A stretch of 64,000 nucleotides of DNA, from NCBI GenBank assembly GCA_005281725.1, contig SSBO01000001.1, positions 12,257,475 through 12,321,474 on the forward strand, given 5' to 3'. The stretch is from Wuchereria bancrofti. Taxonomy: Eukaryota > Nematoda > Chromadorea > Rhabditida > Onchocercidae. Below the pieces are notes generated by a model. The model saw only the letters and a list, made by a program, of their open reading frames with translations. It was not told the origin of the DNA and made no database searches. Positions 48,801-62,042 of the stretch are shown one piece after another (positions within the stretch are counted from its first letter, which is position 1; every line of letters starts with the position of its first letter). The translations under genes and the position numbers were made by a program.

Positions 48801-51518
48801 TTTAATTAGAAAATTAAGTAGGACGTTAATTTGAAAAAAATTTTTTTGTTGAAAAAAGTTTATTTCGTGGAATTTCGAAAAATGTTATTCTTGTCTTTGG
48901 AAAATTATAATCTGAAGAATTACAATTTCAGGATTATGTTGCCGTTATATGCACATTGGTCATTATATACAAGCATGGTGCATAACGATTTTTTCTTTTG
49001 TTTAACGCAAATGTGGCAACAAAGTGGTGCTCTTATAATGAAGGCATTGTTGGCTGAGCTTGAGTAAGTAAATTGCATCTTTTTGCATATTTGCATGTGT
49101 AAGGACTTCATATATCACCAATTATTGTTCATCTGAGGAAAAGCAACTTCTGGAGAAGCAATGCATACAATGAACATATATTAAAATTAATAGTAACTTA
49201 TGAACTTGAACTATCAGTATCATCCGATTCAGTTTGATTGATCGCTATGATTGCAGAATGCAGTATTTGGGAACGCTCCAGTTTTTCTATTATAGTAATA
49301 TTAATTGATTACTTTTTTCCAAAAACTACATGTAGATTATATGGAATACTCGAAACATATAAAATCAATTTTTAGGATAACACTGGAAGAAAGTCATCAA
49401 GTGTACAGTGCGCTAACATCGGAAAGGAAAGATGCCATATTTCGTCACATATATAAGCACATGGATGATGAATTTGCATCTTTTACAGCTCACATCGGAT
49501 ATAGCAATAGGTAAGAATATAGTGAAAAGTAAGAATTTAAGCTAATTAGTTGTAATGCTATAAATTTTTTCATTTCATTGCGTTCATTTCATTTCATATT
49601 TTTATAAATTGTTCACTTGATATTATATGCTTTATTAATCGAAATCACCCAAACATTATTAAAACACATCGGAGAAGTTAAATTTCGATTTTGTTTTTGC
49701 TAGTTTTGTGTTCCACATCCATTAGAATAAATGTGAAATGTCTCGACACGGAAATATCCCGGGATTTTGAAGTTTATGGTAGTGTTAAAATGAGTTTACT
49801 AGTACATGATGGTAGGATAAGTTGAAGGGTCTGCGTTTAAGAGTTTTAAGCTATGGAAATTCACTTCTGCTTTTCTTAATTTTTATGGTTTAGATTGTTA
49901 TGGTGACTTGATATTTTAGTATAAAAACTTGAGAATAATTATAGAAGCTCAGAAAAAAAAAAATAAGAAAGTTCTAGGTACAATTCATGTGATTTTGCGC
50001 GGGCCATTGCGGGACGTATAAGTTATGGAGTTGTGGAAGTTGAATCGCCTTACGATCGTTTTATTGGTGCACAAGAAATCTTGCAGAAATTCGTAGACGG
50101 TTTTTTTTATATAATTTTGAATTGATTTTATAGAAGATAGAGAAGGCAAGTTATTAAATCTAACTGAATTGCGTTTGTAATTAAGGTTTGGAGTTTCAAC
50201 TTCTAGGTGATAGCGTCGTACCCTTATTTTTTAAATCTTCAGTGAAATTGCTCAATCCACTGGCTTTTTCAGGAGGGGATAAGACACCGCTGTCGAAAGC
50301 AATTGAATCATACAAAAGTTGTTTGACCAGTCTTGTAAATCTCGTTTTTATGTCAATCAGTCAAAGCCTTATTGTTTCTGTTGGATCTTTCTATCTTCTC
50401 TGCCTTCCTCAGGTATCATCTAAATCATATTTTTGGAAAAAAGGATTCGAATTTCTGGTTGTTTAATAATCACTGATTTTGAAAATTTCCTATTTTTTTG
50501 CTGAAATTAGCACTTTCCTAATGCTTTTCAGGAAGATGAAGCTCGTATTTTACATTGCAGACATTTTCTTTATATATTTGTTCATTATGTTCTTCGAGCA
50601 TTCACTGTTTCAGTAAGATTTTCAGCAGTATTTTTTATAGCTTATACAGTATCTGGTCCGTAAACTGTTGTTTGAGTAAAACAAATCACGTTTTTCAAGT
50701 TATTGAGTTTTTATATCCTGTTCGTTGTATATTCGACAATATTTTAGGAATTTCTCACTATTCTAGCAACTGTAGGATCACTTATCAGGAAACTTTATTG
50801 CAAAAGAGTGAAATTTTTCGTTAGTTTAGTTGGCCAAATATCAGATAAGAAGCGGTTTAAACGCGGTCGATCAATTGCAATTTCTTCGTTTTTAAATTAC
50901 TTTCCAAATTTAAGTCGACTTTCTTTTTTCTAAATTAGACTGGGTTTTTGTCTGATCTTCAAAATTTGCAGAGTCATTCAAAAAATCGTGCTAATCGACC
51001 ATTATTTGTTGCTGTACCTATGAGTGGTGAAAATACTGGTTGGTTTCTAATAACTGGTTCTATGCCAGCAAATACCGATTATGAAGATAGCAATCAGAAA
51101 AGGTCAGCAGACACTTTTTATCTGTTTTTCAACTTTTTTTATTGCGGAATTATGATTTAAGATGGTAGCACTGTTACTGGACGATAAAAAGTACAAAAAT
51201 ACTTGGAAGATTTGAAACATTCATTCAAAGCTGATTTCTGATTTTAACACTAATTTTTGGCTTCTGACTGTTAAAAATTTTCTTAGTTTGATCTTTATTA
51301 CTTTTTTGTGAGCAGCAATTAATACTAATTGCGGCAAGCGTATAAAGTGCTGAAAAAGATTCATATTTGAAAATATTTTCAGTTTTATTGGACGTGCAAT
51401 GCAAAAAGTTGTGGAAAACTTTGTACGTGACGGAGCTCGACGAGATTTTTTCGATTCTGCAAGTAAGCAAAACTTTTATATTGTCATTTTATTGTTAAGC
51501 TTCATTGAGATTTACTAA
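45840..51518 (+). CDS. cdc-45: CDC45, component of the CMG replicative helicase
   Basis: Thirteen exons: 45840-45893, 46253-46312, 46713-46919, 47265-47478, 47654-47919, 48239-48468, 48932-49063, 49376-49510, 49978-50099, 50207-50412, 50532-50612, 50972-51102 and 51383 onward; about 640-660 aa against ~566 in human. Diagnostic matches are MIVYENFRQFFYGV (start), HVLIIANVDADAVCATQILL, DDVAYTLVPVDGWE, LLNCGAT, the acidic linker, a basic RRREAKRRRR-like region, MMWAAVVGISSQ, LPLYAHWSLYTSM, FTAHIGYSNR and FIGRAMQKVVENF. The DHH-like fold lacks a full catalytic set, as in other CDC45 proteins. By family knowledge it binds MCM2-7 and GINS to unwind DNA in S phase. The end is uncertain: after DFFDSA a strong donor (GTAAGC at 51463) may splice to a short unfound exon; read through, a stop comes at 51516-51518. 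A fragment of exon 6 is repeated in intron 6. Confidence 0.94.
48538..48576 (+). repeat. Partial copy of CDC45 exon 6 inside the following intron
   Basis: AAGAGTATTTAGGATGGAAT and the following TTTGTCCAGATGGA match 48385-48418 of exon 6 with about four changes. The copy has no usable splice structure. Confidence 0.85.
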
Positions 51519-53059
51519 TTCTCCTCTACTCGACTCCTAGTAGTCTAAAACGTTGTTTCTTAAATGACATGCAGATAAAAGTTAGAGATTTTATTCTTTC
51601 TTTTAAATTGATGTATTAAGTGGTGTTGATTCGTTCTGATCAGAAAGCTAGATTTTTTGATGGCCTTCAAGCAACGTTGGAAATTGAGTGAAGTTCTCTA
51701 ACAACGATCATCATGTCCTATTCGGAAAAGTTTTGTGATCTCTATGCACTATCACAATTGTCTTTCTGATTTCGTTTTACTTCCTATTATTAAATTTCTT
51801 TCCAAGAAACGACATTCTGTTGTTTTTCCCATTTTTCTTTTTTTTTTGGATTTTCGTGATGTTTTTTATTGTGAAACAATTTTATGACGCCATTTCCTGC
51901 CAACATTATACATCGTTAGTTGCAAAATTTTTAATTCAAACAAAATTTTAAGAGTCAAAAATTTCTATTATTTAGGAAGCTTTTTGATGGAATTGCAATA
52001 CATTATTTGTAACATATCTTTTAAGCAATGCTTTATATTAGTTGTGTCATTTTTCTGAGGTACTGTTTCATTTTAAAATGCAAGTGTTGACTGGAATGAA
52101 ATTTGAAGAATATGTGAGCAATTTTACAAAAAAAAAAATAATGGGAAATGATGTCTTGAAATGGAGAGATAAAATTTAGGTTGGCGCTGTATGCTGATAA
52201 AACGAATGCAACAAGTTTCGACACTAAAATTTCATTTTTTTCTGATTTGTTTTTGGTTGTAAATTTTGCGCAAATATCGTTGTGTTTCATTGTTGCATGC
52301 AATGTCCTCATTTAAACATATCTAAGATATTCTCTGTTTTTTAGGAATTTTAAATTTTATTTTGTTGTCTTTCTCCTCATTTCAAGCCGTTTTCGTGTGC
52401 TGCTCTTCGATAAGCTTGAAAATCATCATTCATACAGGAAAGATAGTTATCTCGAAGAATTTCTTTCTTGCTTTTCTGTTTATCCCTCTTTCATTAATTT
52501 TTTTAATGCGTGGAAACTTTTCAAATAAATTTCTTTTAATTTTCTACGAAAAAAAATTTTCTCTTTCAATAAATTAATTGCTGAAATTTTAAGCTATGGC
52601 CAGTGATTGTCGAAATCTTAACCTGTGGCCAGTTTTTTCGGAATTCTTAGATTATGCAAATGTCATCAAAATTGATAATCCTGCCGAAGTATTGTGACTA
52701 CAGTACCATGTGTTGGCCTTTAACCTATTAACTTAAACTGCTATCATTTCATCTATAGCTCCTTTTTTCTGTGATTCACAATTCATTTAGCATTGGTTGC
52801 TTTATGATCTGCATAAAGTAACACTGTAATAATGCTACGAATTTTATTTAATACTGAAATACACAAATATCTAATTGATGAATGCTTGTAATAAAATTTT
52901 GTAGTTTGAATCTGTTATTTATAAGGAATCCACGCCGCATGAATTGAATCCAATCTATCGAAAAGATGCAGTAGCAGGCTGGAGCTAAAAATTAGTAAAG
53001 TTCAAAAGTTTAAGAACGAAATCTTAAAAATCCAATCAATTAAAACGGATGATCAAGAA
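51519..53059. other. Intergenic region after CDC45
   Basis: No supported exon except a possible short last CDC45 exon. Acceptor-like sites at 52343 (TTTTTTAG) and 52903 (TTTTGTAG) could join the phase-1 CDC45 donor at 51462 and reach a stop; the second would end the protein after one residue. The 71-codon open frame at 52362-52577 has no support. Confidence 0.4.
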
Positions 53060-53487
53060 TCAGGCCCGTACCAAAGTGTAAAATTGCGCATTAATCCAAT
53101 TACAGTCAACATTCGGATTTCTGCGTGGCGATGGCGCATCGGTTATAGGCCATATATCCTGACCGTATAGATGACGTTCACTTTGCCACAATCCATAAGC
53201 ACAATTTTGCTCGAAACAAAGGCGCAACTCCTCATTATCTATACACTGAATATCTTGATGCATCTGAAAATAATTTTTTTGTATTTTGCATCGTAAATCT
53301 TCAAGTTTCGTGAAGCAAAAATATTTTGACTCTTTGTGAATCGCCTGGAAGTAATTTACCGAAAGTAATTTACGAAAGTAATTATTGAAAATAATTTACG
53401 CTTGAAAGCAATTTAGTGAAAAAAAAAAAATAAAATAAAATAACCGATTGAAAGAAACTTACCATACCAATAATAATATGACTTTGT
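53060..53487 (-). CDS. 3' end of an unrecognised protein-coding gene
   Basis: The well-supported last exon is 53263-53060, after TTATTTTCAG. It reads in phase 0 from MHQDIQCIDNEELRLCFEQN through CAYGLWQSERHLYGQDIWP and ends DCNWINAQFYTLVRA at a TGA. Composition (many Cys, Trp, Asn, Gln, Pro) is unlike random AT-rich translation. A possible 25-nt exon at 53487-53463, with donor GTAAGT and reading QSHIIIGM, joins it in phase. Cys spacing suggests a disulphide-bonded extracellular or structured domain, which is inference. No further upstream exons were found, so the start is unknown; the gene may extend over the long region to the right. I do not recognise the family. Confidence 0.55.
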
Positions 53488-54255
53488 CTATTTTTAAGTT
53501 ATAGACTTAAAATACAATTAAGTAATATTTAAAATAAAATGTGTTTTCTGATGATCGTATAAAATATCGATGATCCATCTGGAATCGCATATTTATGTGC
53601 TAGCATCGGCTTTATTTAGTTTGGATTGGAAGAGGATTAGTTTATCATGAAATATGAAAACTATTTAAAAAAATATGAAAGTATTAAATCAATTGGTTAC
53701 TATATTGATAAAAGAAGAGTAGAAAAATACGAGCTGAAAGCTATTACAAATGTAAAATATATATTTGACCTTTACACTTTCATTTTCTGGATTTTTGTTT
53801 CAGTAAAGAAAGTGAAAATTTGTTGCAATGAACGATTAGACGCAATTTAAATCATATATGAAAAGAAAATTATATATGAAGAATTTATTCCTATTATCAT
53901 ATTTCATCGAAATGATTTCCTACGGGAAATGAATGCCAAACAAATTGATGTAACCGAACATTAGCGCAATCTCAACATTAGCGCTATCTCTCATCCATTT
54001 ATTCTTTCATCAATAATATTTTAAAAATAGTTCCTACCGTTGGCAAATTTGCAAACACTTAGTGGTTTGTATGGTAGAAAGCAATTGTAGTTTAATTTTA
54101 ACATTCGTTGTATTTCTTTTGAAGCGAATTAATATGAAAATTTTTTCTTGCGATATTCTCTTCCTGTTTTTCTTTCGTTTTCTTTTCTGATAATCATAAT
54201 TATAAATGATATTATAACTATTTTAATAAACAATTCCGAACAATCTTTTCCTAAT

Positions 54256-54490
54256 ATAAAATTCTAGACCAGCTCTAGCTATTTGGATTGGCTCTTTTTA
54301 ATGCAGAATTCTGGACCATTTCTAAAATTTTGAACTTTTAGTGTAGAATTCAGGACTATATCTTTTTTAGATAAAATTTAGGCCAGACTCTGAAATTGTG
54401 GACTATCTCTTTTCAATGCAGAATTTCAGACAATTCAAAGAATTCTGAATTATCTGCTTTTAATGCACAATTCTAGATTTACTTTTTTTT
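54256..54490. repeat. Degenerate ~45-bp tandem repeat
   Basis: Five to six diverged units share the pattern TGCAGAATTCTGGAC...CTTTTAA, for example at about 54302, 54341, 54417 and 54460. The AGAATT core and the ACTATCTC/TTTT tail recur. No coding potential. Confidence 0.6.
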
Positions 54491-55714
54491 TTCTGAATGG
54501 TTCATTTACTTTTGGCTTAACTCTGTGCTAGCAAAAATGAATCAAATAGAGTAAGGAGAATTGCTCAGAGAATTGAGAAATTAACAGTAATATTATTAGA
54601 TGAAATTCGAATTCACATAGCTATGAATTCAAAATTTTAATCTCGTCAAATTTATCAGAGTTCATGTTCGTTTCACGTATTTTTATCTCTGAATGAGGAA
54701 AGCATAATTGATTTCACATTTAATGACAAAATGAAAAAAAGAATAAGTCTTGACGAGAAAAGTATTTGTAGCAATGATTTCTGTGTTTGTTCCGAAGTTC
54801 CTAAAGTTAAAATCTGTTGTACATTTGAAATCTGATATAATGACATGTCCCTGTTCGAGAATAAGGCCCTAATAACATATACTATGAAAATATGAAATAT
54901 TTTGTACTATGAAAAATTGCACTATAAAATGCAAATCAATTTTATTTATGAAATAAAAATTGATTTTATTGTCATAGTGTTGGAAGGTTCACAGAAGTAT
55001 GTAAATTTGTTGGAAGAAACTTGAAGAAAAAAGTGATATATTTGAAATTAATAATAAGAGTTTTAAATCAATTCGATGAAATAATATATGAATAAGAATT
55101 TCATAATTGAAATATATTGCTTATCGATAAGTGAAGTTATTGATGAAAGTAATAAAAAAAATATATAACATTTTTCTAACCCTAAGCATTTTATGGATAT
55201 TACTTGTGTCAATTTTTAGATGCATTAATTAACACTAATTAATTGTAGTGTTTTTTGGTTGTATTAATTAATTTCACTTATTAATTTTTAAAATTTCATT
55301 TTTTTTCTTTCAAATTTCATTTTTTTTCTTTTTTTCTTTGATAGATAACTCGATATTAATTTTGTTCCCTTCTATGCCAAAATTCTTAACAATGTTCTTT
55401 TTCTTAGATAAATGTATAATTTTTCGTTGACGATGAAATGAGTGCAAAAGGATATATTTGATGGTTTGAATGAAAATATTTTCTAATTAATTGAACAACA
55501 GTTTTATATTTTTCGTTTTATCAGTAAAGCACTACAAGTTACAATCATTGATTAATCGTTTAAGAGCACTAATTGTCACTTAAATTAAATAAATAATGCA
55601 ATGTAAGAAAGTTGAATGCTATCATCGGATTGTTGATAATCTATAGTGATTAATTGATTAATTACGTTTTACCAAAGGTTAATTCATTGCTTTGTGTACC
55701 AATCAATTGCCTTC

Positions 55715-55829
55715 TTACCGGATTTTTTGATAAAAAAACAGAAATTCTTATTATCTTAGAATTTTTTTTTTATTACCGGATTTTCTGATAAGTAAAACAG
55801 AAATTCTTATTATTTTAAAATTGTTTATT
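55715..55829. repeat. 58-bp tandem duplication
   Basis: Two copies beginning TTACCGGATTTT, each containing AACAGAAATTCTTATTAT, start at 55715 and 55773. Confidence 0.8.
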
Positions 55830-57850
55830 TTTTATTTTCTTCTGCACTACTCTATGTCAGCTTTCGTTTTTATCCTCAATAATCCTCGAAATCATACTGA
55901 AATAATAGCAAAATCATAATGAAATAATCAATTATTCAAAAATTACTTAAATATAGTTTTATAATTGCGAAAGGAATAATTTGTGGCGGATCTATTTCAC
56001 TGATGAATTTATTCCATTTTCATTTTTATATTTCCATTATTTGTTTTGTTTAATCAACATTTTTATTTAAACTGAAATAAAATTGTAGGATGTAACAGGA
56101 ATACGATTTATTGCTCGATGCATCAATTAATGTCGCCTTACTGGATTTTGCGACAGGTAAAATATTATTCTGGGATTTTGATTTCAAAGCCAAAATTTAA
56201 TTTTGATAGATTTTGAATAGTTTACACCTTGGCAATTGTTTGTACAATAGGAACGGAGAAAAGAAAAGGAAAAGAATATAATTAAAAATTAAATTCTTAT
56301 CCTAAATAACGAATAAAAGTTTTTTTTCAAACCAGTTAATTACTAAGAGAAAGAGGAGAGGAAAGAGAGAACAGAGAAAGGAAAGAAAGTAAAAGTGACA
56401 AAAAATTAAAACTTATCAATGTAAAATTGGACATTACTTGGCCGCTTTAAAATTTTTAAGAAATTCAATCAATGAAAATAACTTTTACTAACAATATAAA
56501 AATTTATAATCCTTCAGTGAAAGTTAAATTGCATGCATAATGTTTTTTCCTATTACCTGTGTTAAGAGAAATTTCATTACTTTAGTTGCAGTTATTGATT
56601 ACATTCTATCAAATAACTCAGTCGAAAATCGTTTGGTTTGATAATATAAAATATCTTAAAATAATATTTCAATAAAAAAAGAAAATTGAAGTGATAAAAA
56701 ATAAAGTTTAAAAAAAGAAAAAAAAATCCATCCGATTTGTTTTTTCTTATTTCATATAAAGCTGTCAAATAGATATTTTATTTCATTTTTTTTTTTTTGA
56801 AAAAAAAATAAAAAAAAATTTTTTTCCATCCTAAATTGAAGTCTAAATATTTGCTTTGATAATGAGAATTTGGATGAAATTTAATTGGACAAAAAATAAA
56901 ACCAAAAAATAAAATCAATAATAAAGGAAAGAAAGAGAAACTAAAAACGAATACTTATAAAAATAACGAAATTTTGATTATTTGCTAATACAATTTAAGA
57001 AAGAGTGATAAAAAATTAATTCTAATTATTACTATCTTTTTTTCTTTCCCAAACTATTTATAATTGAAGAAAAATTTTATTTCGTTTTTTCTTTCCTTGT
57101 TTCTAATTGGAATAGAAAAATTAACTTTAACAAAAAAAGACATTTTGATTTTGTAACAAATGATTTTTATAAAATCATACAAATTCTTTTCCATTGATTT
57201 TATTTTTATCTAATTTATCTAGCTTAAAGTTTTACAAATTCTATTAAATTATTTATTGAAATATCTAATCTAACAATTTCAAATTTACATCATCCATTTT
57301 ATTTATTTAATCATTCGTTTTTTTTTTCCACAACAGTGTAAAATCATTTGGAAACCATTTGAAATCATTTGGAAGTTTAATTTTTTATTGAACTAACACA
57401 AATAGAAGAAATCATTAATCCATTCTAAACGCTCTTCATTTCTCGCCTTTTTTTGATAAATTATTCTCTTTTTTTCTAGTTAGAGCCCTTTAAAAAGCAA
57501 ATTGTGAAATAATTAAGTTAAAAAATTATACGAAATTAAATTTTGATTGTTTGAATTATTCGTATTAATTGATCAATCGATTATCTGGAAAGAATTTTTA
57601 TGTTTATTTTTTCAAATCATTATTAGTTTATTTTTGCTAATTAATTAAATCATGATTGTAGGAGGACAAAATCACGCATGATATACGTGTAATAATACAA
57701 TATGTGCGTGTAAAATTGAAGCTCAATGACAATGAAATGATTAAACTTTATTGAAATAATATTATTATATTTAAATTGAATTCAATTTTCATTGATGTAT
57801 TTTCTTATTAAATTTCCTTTTTACAATTTTTTATTTTTCAGTTAACAAAT

Positions 57851-57924
57851 TTTCTGTCTATATATTTTGCGGGTATTTGAAAGTTACTTTCTGTCTATAT
57901 ATTTTGCGGGTATTTGGAAGTTAC
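57851..57924. repeat. 37-bp tandem duplication
   Basis: Two adjacent copies starting TTTCTGTCTATATATTTTGC differ at a single base (TTGAAAG versus TTGGAAG). The near identity indicates a recent duplication. Confidence 0.92.
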
Positions 57925-60900
57925 CCACGTGTTACACTAACATCGATAAAATGGTATGCAATTTTCACTTAACAATCATTGTTTATTGTAAACCAAAAAG
58001 AAAAAAAATCATCAAACAAACATGAATTATCTATTTTAGCATAGATAAAGAAAAGCTATTCAATATATTTAACGGATAATTATTCTTAAAATTTAATTTC
58101 ATAATTTAAATCAATTTTTATCAAATGATATTGAGATGAACGTGGAATTTTTTACTACTGTAAAAAATAATAAGTAAATTTTATTTTTATTTTTTAAATT
58201 ATTCATTAGTTTATTTTATTTTATTTTTTCAGTTACATATTCATTCAGTAATTAAAACAAAATTAAAGGAAAAATAGAAATGAAAAAGGAAAGTAAAAAA
58301 TTGTTCGATAAAAAGAAGTGAAATAACAAAAAGAAAAAAAAAAGATCGATTTTATTACGTCATTTTAAACAAATATATATCGATGATCGATGCTTTGACA
58401 TATTCCGTAAACTAACGATAATTTCGAAGTAACACTTTAATTTACTTTTAAATTTTAACAAAATTTTATGCAAATAAATAATTAAAAGTGCTTAAATGAA
58501 TTAATCATATTGTTTAGTTGAAAATAAAAAATAATAAGATCGAATTTATTAATGTTATTAAGCATAAATGTATTCAAATATAAAATTTAAAATAGCTAAG
58601 AAAAAGCGATACAGTTAATATTTATATTGTTTTTTTAGCATTCCAATCAAGTACTACTTGCTTTAATTGAATGATAAAAAATTAATGAACTCGAGTTAAA
58701 AAGTCAATCAGCGACTGATGAACCTATCACTGATATCTTATTTTGACCATAGGAATAAATAAGCAAGTTTAATTAAGTTAAATAGAAGTTGGAGTTTTTT
58801 TTTTTTTTGTTTTAAATTGTTGTATTCTTCGATGAAATGATAAGTTATGATGTGACTGATAAGTTTCACCTTATATTGTAAATTTTTCGATTAATCAGCA
58901 AATAACAAATTGATCCAAATGAAAATTCTAACACTTTTCATTTCTAACAGATGTTAATATTACATTTACTTATAGTAGGGCTAAAAATAATATTTAGAAA
59001 TTGACGAATAAAAATATTCCGTAATAATTATTAGTTATTATCTAGTTATTATGCAGAAAAAAAAAGCAAATTATACAGTTCAAATTGTTTTTAATTTCTT
59101 TTTTTGCGCTTTATGCTTTAATTTGTGTAATTTTAAAAATTCAATTTTGATAATATTTATTTTTCTTTCATTCATTTTTTCCTATTTCTATTAAGTATTT
59201 TTATTCTAATCGAATGATCAAGGAATTGATTGATGAAGTAAAAAGTCAATGAATGATCGATTTATCAATGATCTTTATTAATGGTTATGTTGGTCTTTTT
59301 ATATTTAATAATAATTTTACGAATTTTTGAAAAATTAAAAATCGTCAAAATGAAACATTTTTGATGCTGAAACAAATTTTTTTTTCTTTTTTTGGTGATA
59401 GAAAAAGATGCTGAAAACAAAATTTTTTTTTTCAATTTAATTTTTTAGAAATGAAATTATAAAGAGCGCAAAAAAACGAGAAAAAAATGTAAAAAAAAAA
59501 GAAAAAAATCGTTTAGGGAAGAAATTTTGTGTAAAAATATTTCAGAAGGAACAATTGAAAAAAAGAAAATGAAAAACATAGACGGAATGTTTTTACAAAT
59601 AGAAAACTGATAGATAGAGCGAAAAAAAAAGAAACGAATACTAATGAAATGTATTAATTATTAATGACCTACAGCAGTTAAGTGATAACTGGGATATATG
59701 CCCAGAAATGATTTTTATTTTTATTTATTTATTATTTTTTTGAACACTTATAAGTTTTATAAGCAGAAATAAACCTTGGCCTAACATTTTAAATGTAAAG
59801 AATATATTCTGGGACAAAAAACGATTGACAAACGTGTAAAATAATAATAATAATAGAATTAACATACACAGAATATAAATGAAATGAAATTTAGAATTTT
59901 TAAACTTTCTTTTCAAAAAAATATAAATAAATGACATAAACTGATTTCTTCAAGAATTAAGATAAATAATTTCAAATTTTGTTTTTTTTTTCAAAAATTT
60001 CAAAATTTCAATACATTCAAATATTAATAAATAATATCATTGATTTTTCTAAATGTATTACAGTTCTTTTCTTTTTTCCTTTTGCATAGGAAATTATGAA
60101 TATTTATTAAAAATTAGTCCAAATATTTATTTTACTTTTTTTTTGAGAGAGAGAGAAAAGAATTATAAAAAATGTAAGAGTTGTTGTTAACCGAATAAAA
60201 TAATATATGGAAAGGAGTAATGATGATGATAAGACATGAAAAATTAATAAATGAAATCACCAACACAGATATAAAGCTGTAATTTTTTTTTAAATAAACA
60301 TTACACTTAATTATTTCTAATTTCTACTAGAAATTAATTTAAATACCATTTATTTATGGTATTATTTATAATCATAAATTGATTTTCAATTGGCAGAATT
60401 AATAAATTGAATTTCATTTGCTTTTCTCTTCCTTCATTCTTTTTTTACCAGAAAAATATGAGTGAAATAAATTGACAAGTAGAATTCTTTCCACTAAATG
60501 ATGCCAATTTTCTTTTCTTTTATTAAATTTATTGTTATTAATATTAAAATTTCTATCATTCATTTTTTCTATTATTATTATTGCATTTATTATCAAATTG
60601 CAATACTACAACACTAATAATTCCCATATAAATTTAGTTGAACTAGCAAAATTATTTCTCCTGATGACTGATTCGGCTTATTAAAACTTTTGAAGTCTCT
60701 ATTTAAATTATTTTTCGGCCTAAATTATACTCAAGCCTAACCTAATGTTACTATATTTCATCATTACAGGTTGTAAGGAAATTGTCCTTCAAGTATTCTT
60801 ATGGCTTAAATCTAAATTTACCTATTGCATGCTACTATCACCTAATATTAATTAACTAACATCATTAATTTTTCTGCTGTACATATTCCAGCTTATATGT

Positions 60901-61837
60901 CTAAATTAATTGATAATTATAAGATTAAACAATTTTATCAGAGTAATTGCATCAATCACATCAAAATCTCATCAATACAACATTTTTTTTAAGAGAAAAA
61001 AGGACGAAATAAATGCTTTATTTTATAATTTAAAAATCAAAATGTTAACTGATTGAAAAATTTTATATTTCATAAAAAATTCAGCATTTCGTAAATTTTA
61101 TTGCAATTCATTACCGTTATTAAACAACAATTTCGTTTCTTACTTTTTTATTTAACTTTTGTTATTTTTTATATATGTAAGGACGCACATACAAACACAT
61201 ACACACATACATGCACACAATTATTATTTCAAACTTTCAACATTTTTGAAAATTTCAAATCATAAATTCTTTGCCATTTAATACATTTTCAACTAAATCC
61301 ATCAATTATACAAATGTCAACATATGTTGTGAAACAGTAATACTCTGTATGTGTGTATGTGTATGTATGTGTGTGTGTCCGTCTGTCTGTCTGTGTATGT
61401 GTTTGGAAATTATTTATCGAAAAAAAAAACTTTTCTACAATTACTTTTTTTTTTCTTAATTAACAAGCAACTCTTCTACTAATTCATTATCGTCTTCCAT
61501 CCATCTTTATTTACTTTCTTCTTACTTCTCCTCTCCTCTCTCTTTCTCTCTCTCTCTCCCTCTCTGTCAACAATAATGTCGCCACTTACCATTTCATTTA
61601 TTATTTTCACTTTTTTTTAATTAAATAATTTTTTTCTGTTGAAAGAAAGAACGAAATTCAATTGCTTTATTGCACTTTTTATTTTTTTTGTCCAAAACTT
61701 TTCGTTTTCTTTGATGTTCTAAATTTTTTTTTTTCTAAAACTTTACAAACAAATTTTTTCATCCTTGTTTTCAATGTCATACACTTCAATTTTATCGATT
61801 TTGCTAACATTGCAGTAAAGTTTCAAAGCTCAATAGT

Positions 61838-62042
61838 GTATGTGCGTATGTGTATGTGCGTGTGTGTATGACATGCGTGTACATGTTTATGTATTATATG
61901 TGCACGTACGTGTATGTGCATACCTGTGCGTGTATATATGTGCATGTGTGTGGGCCTTGTCTTGCATGTGTATGTTTGTGTGTGTATGTGTATGTATGTC
62001 CGTGTCTGTGTTGTACATGTGCGTGTATGTATGTGTGTGTGC
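61838..62042. repeat. TG-rich microsatellite
   Basis: About 200 bp of alternating TGTG, TATG, GTGC and CATG motifs, purine-pyrimidine alternating and so potentially Z-DNA-forming. Overlapping Cys/Val open frames are artefacts of it. Confidence 0.85.

Noticed and set aside
53647..53850. 67-codon plus-strand frame
   Set aside because: Composition is Lys/Tyr/Ile-rich as expected of AT-rich DNA, with no splice sites or recognisable motif. Possible but unsupported.
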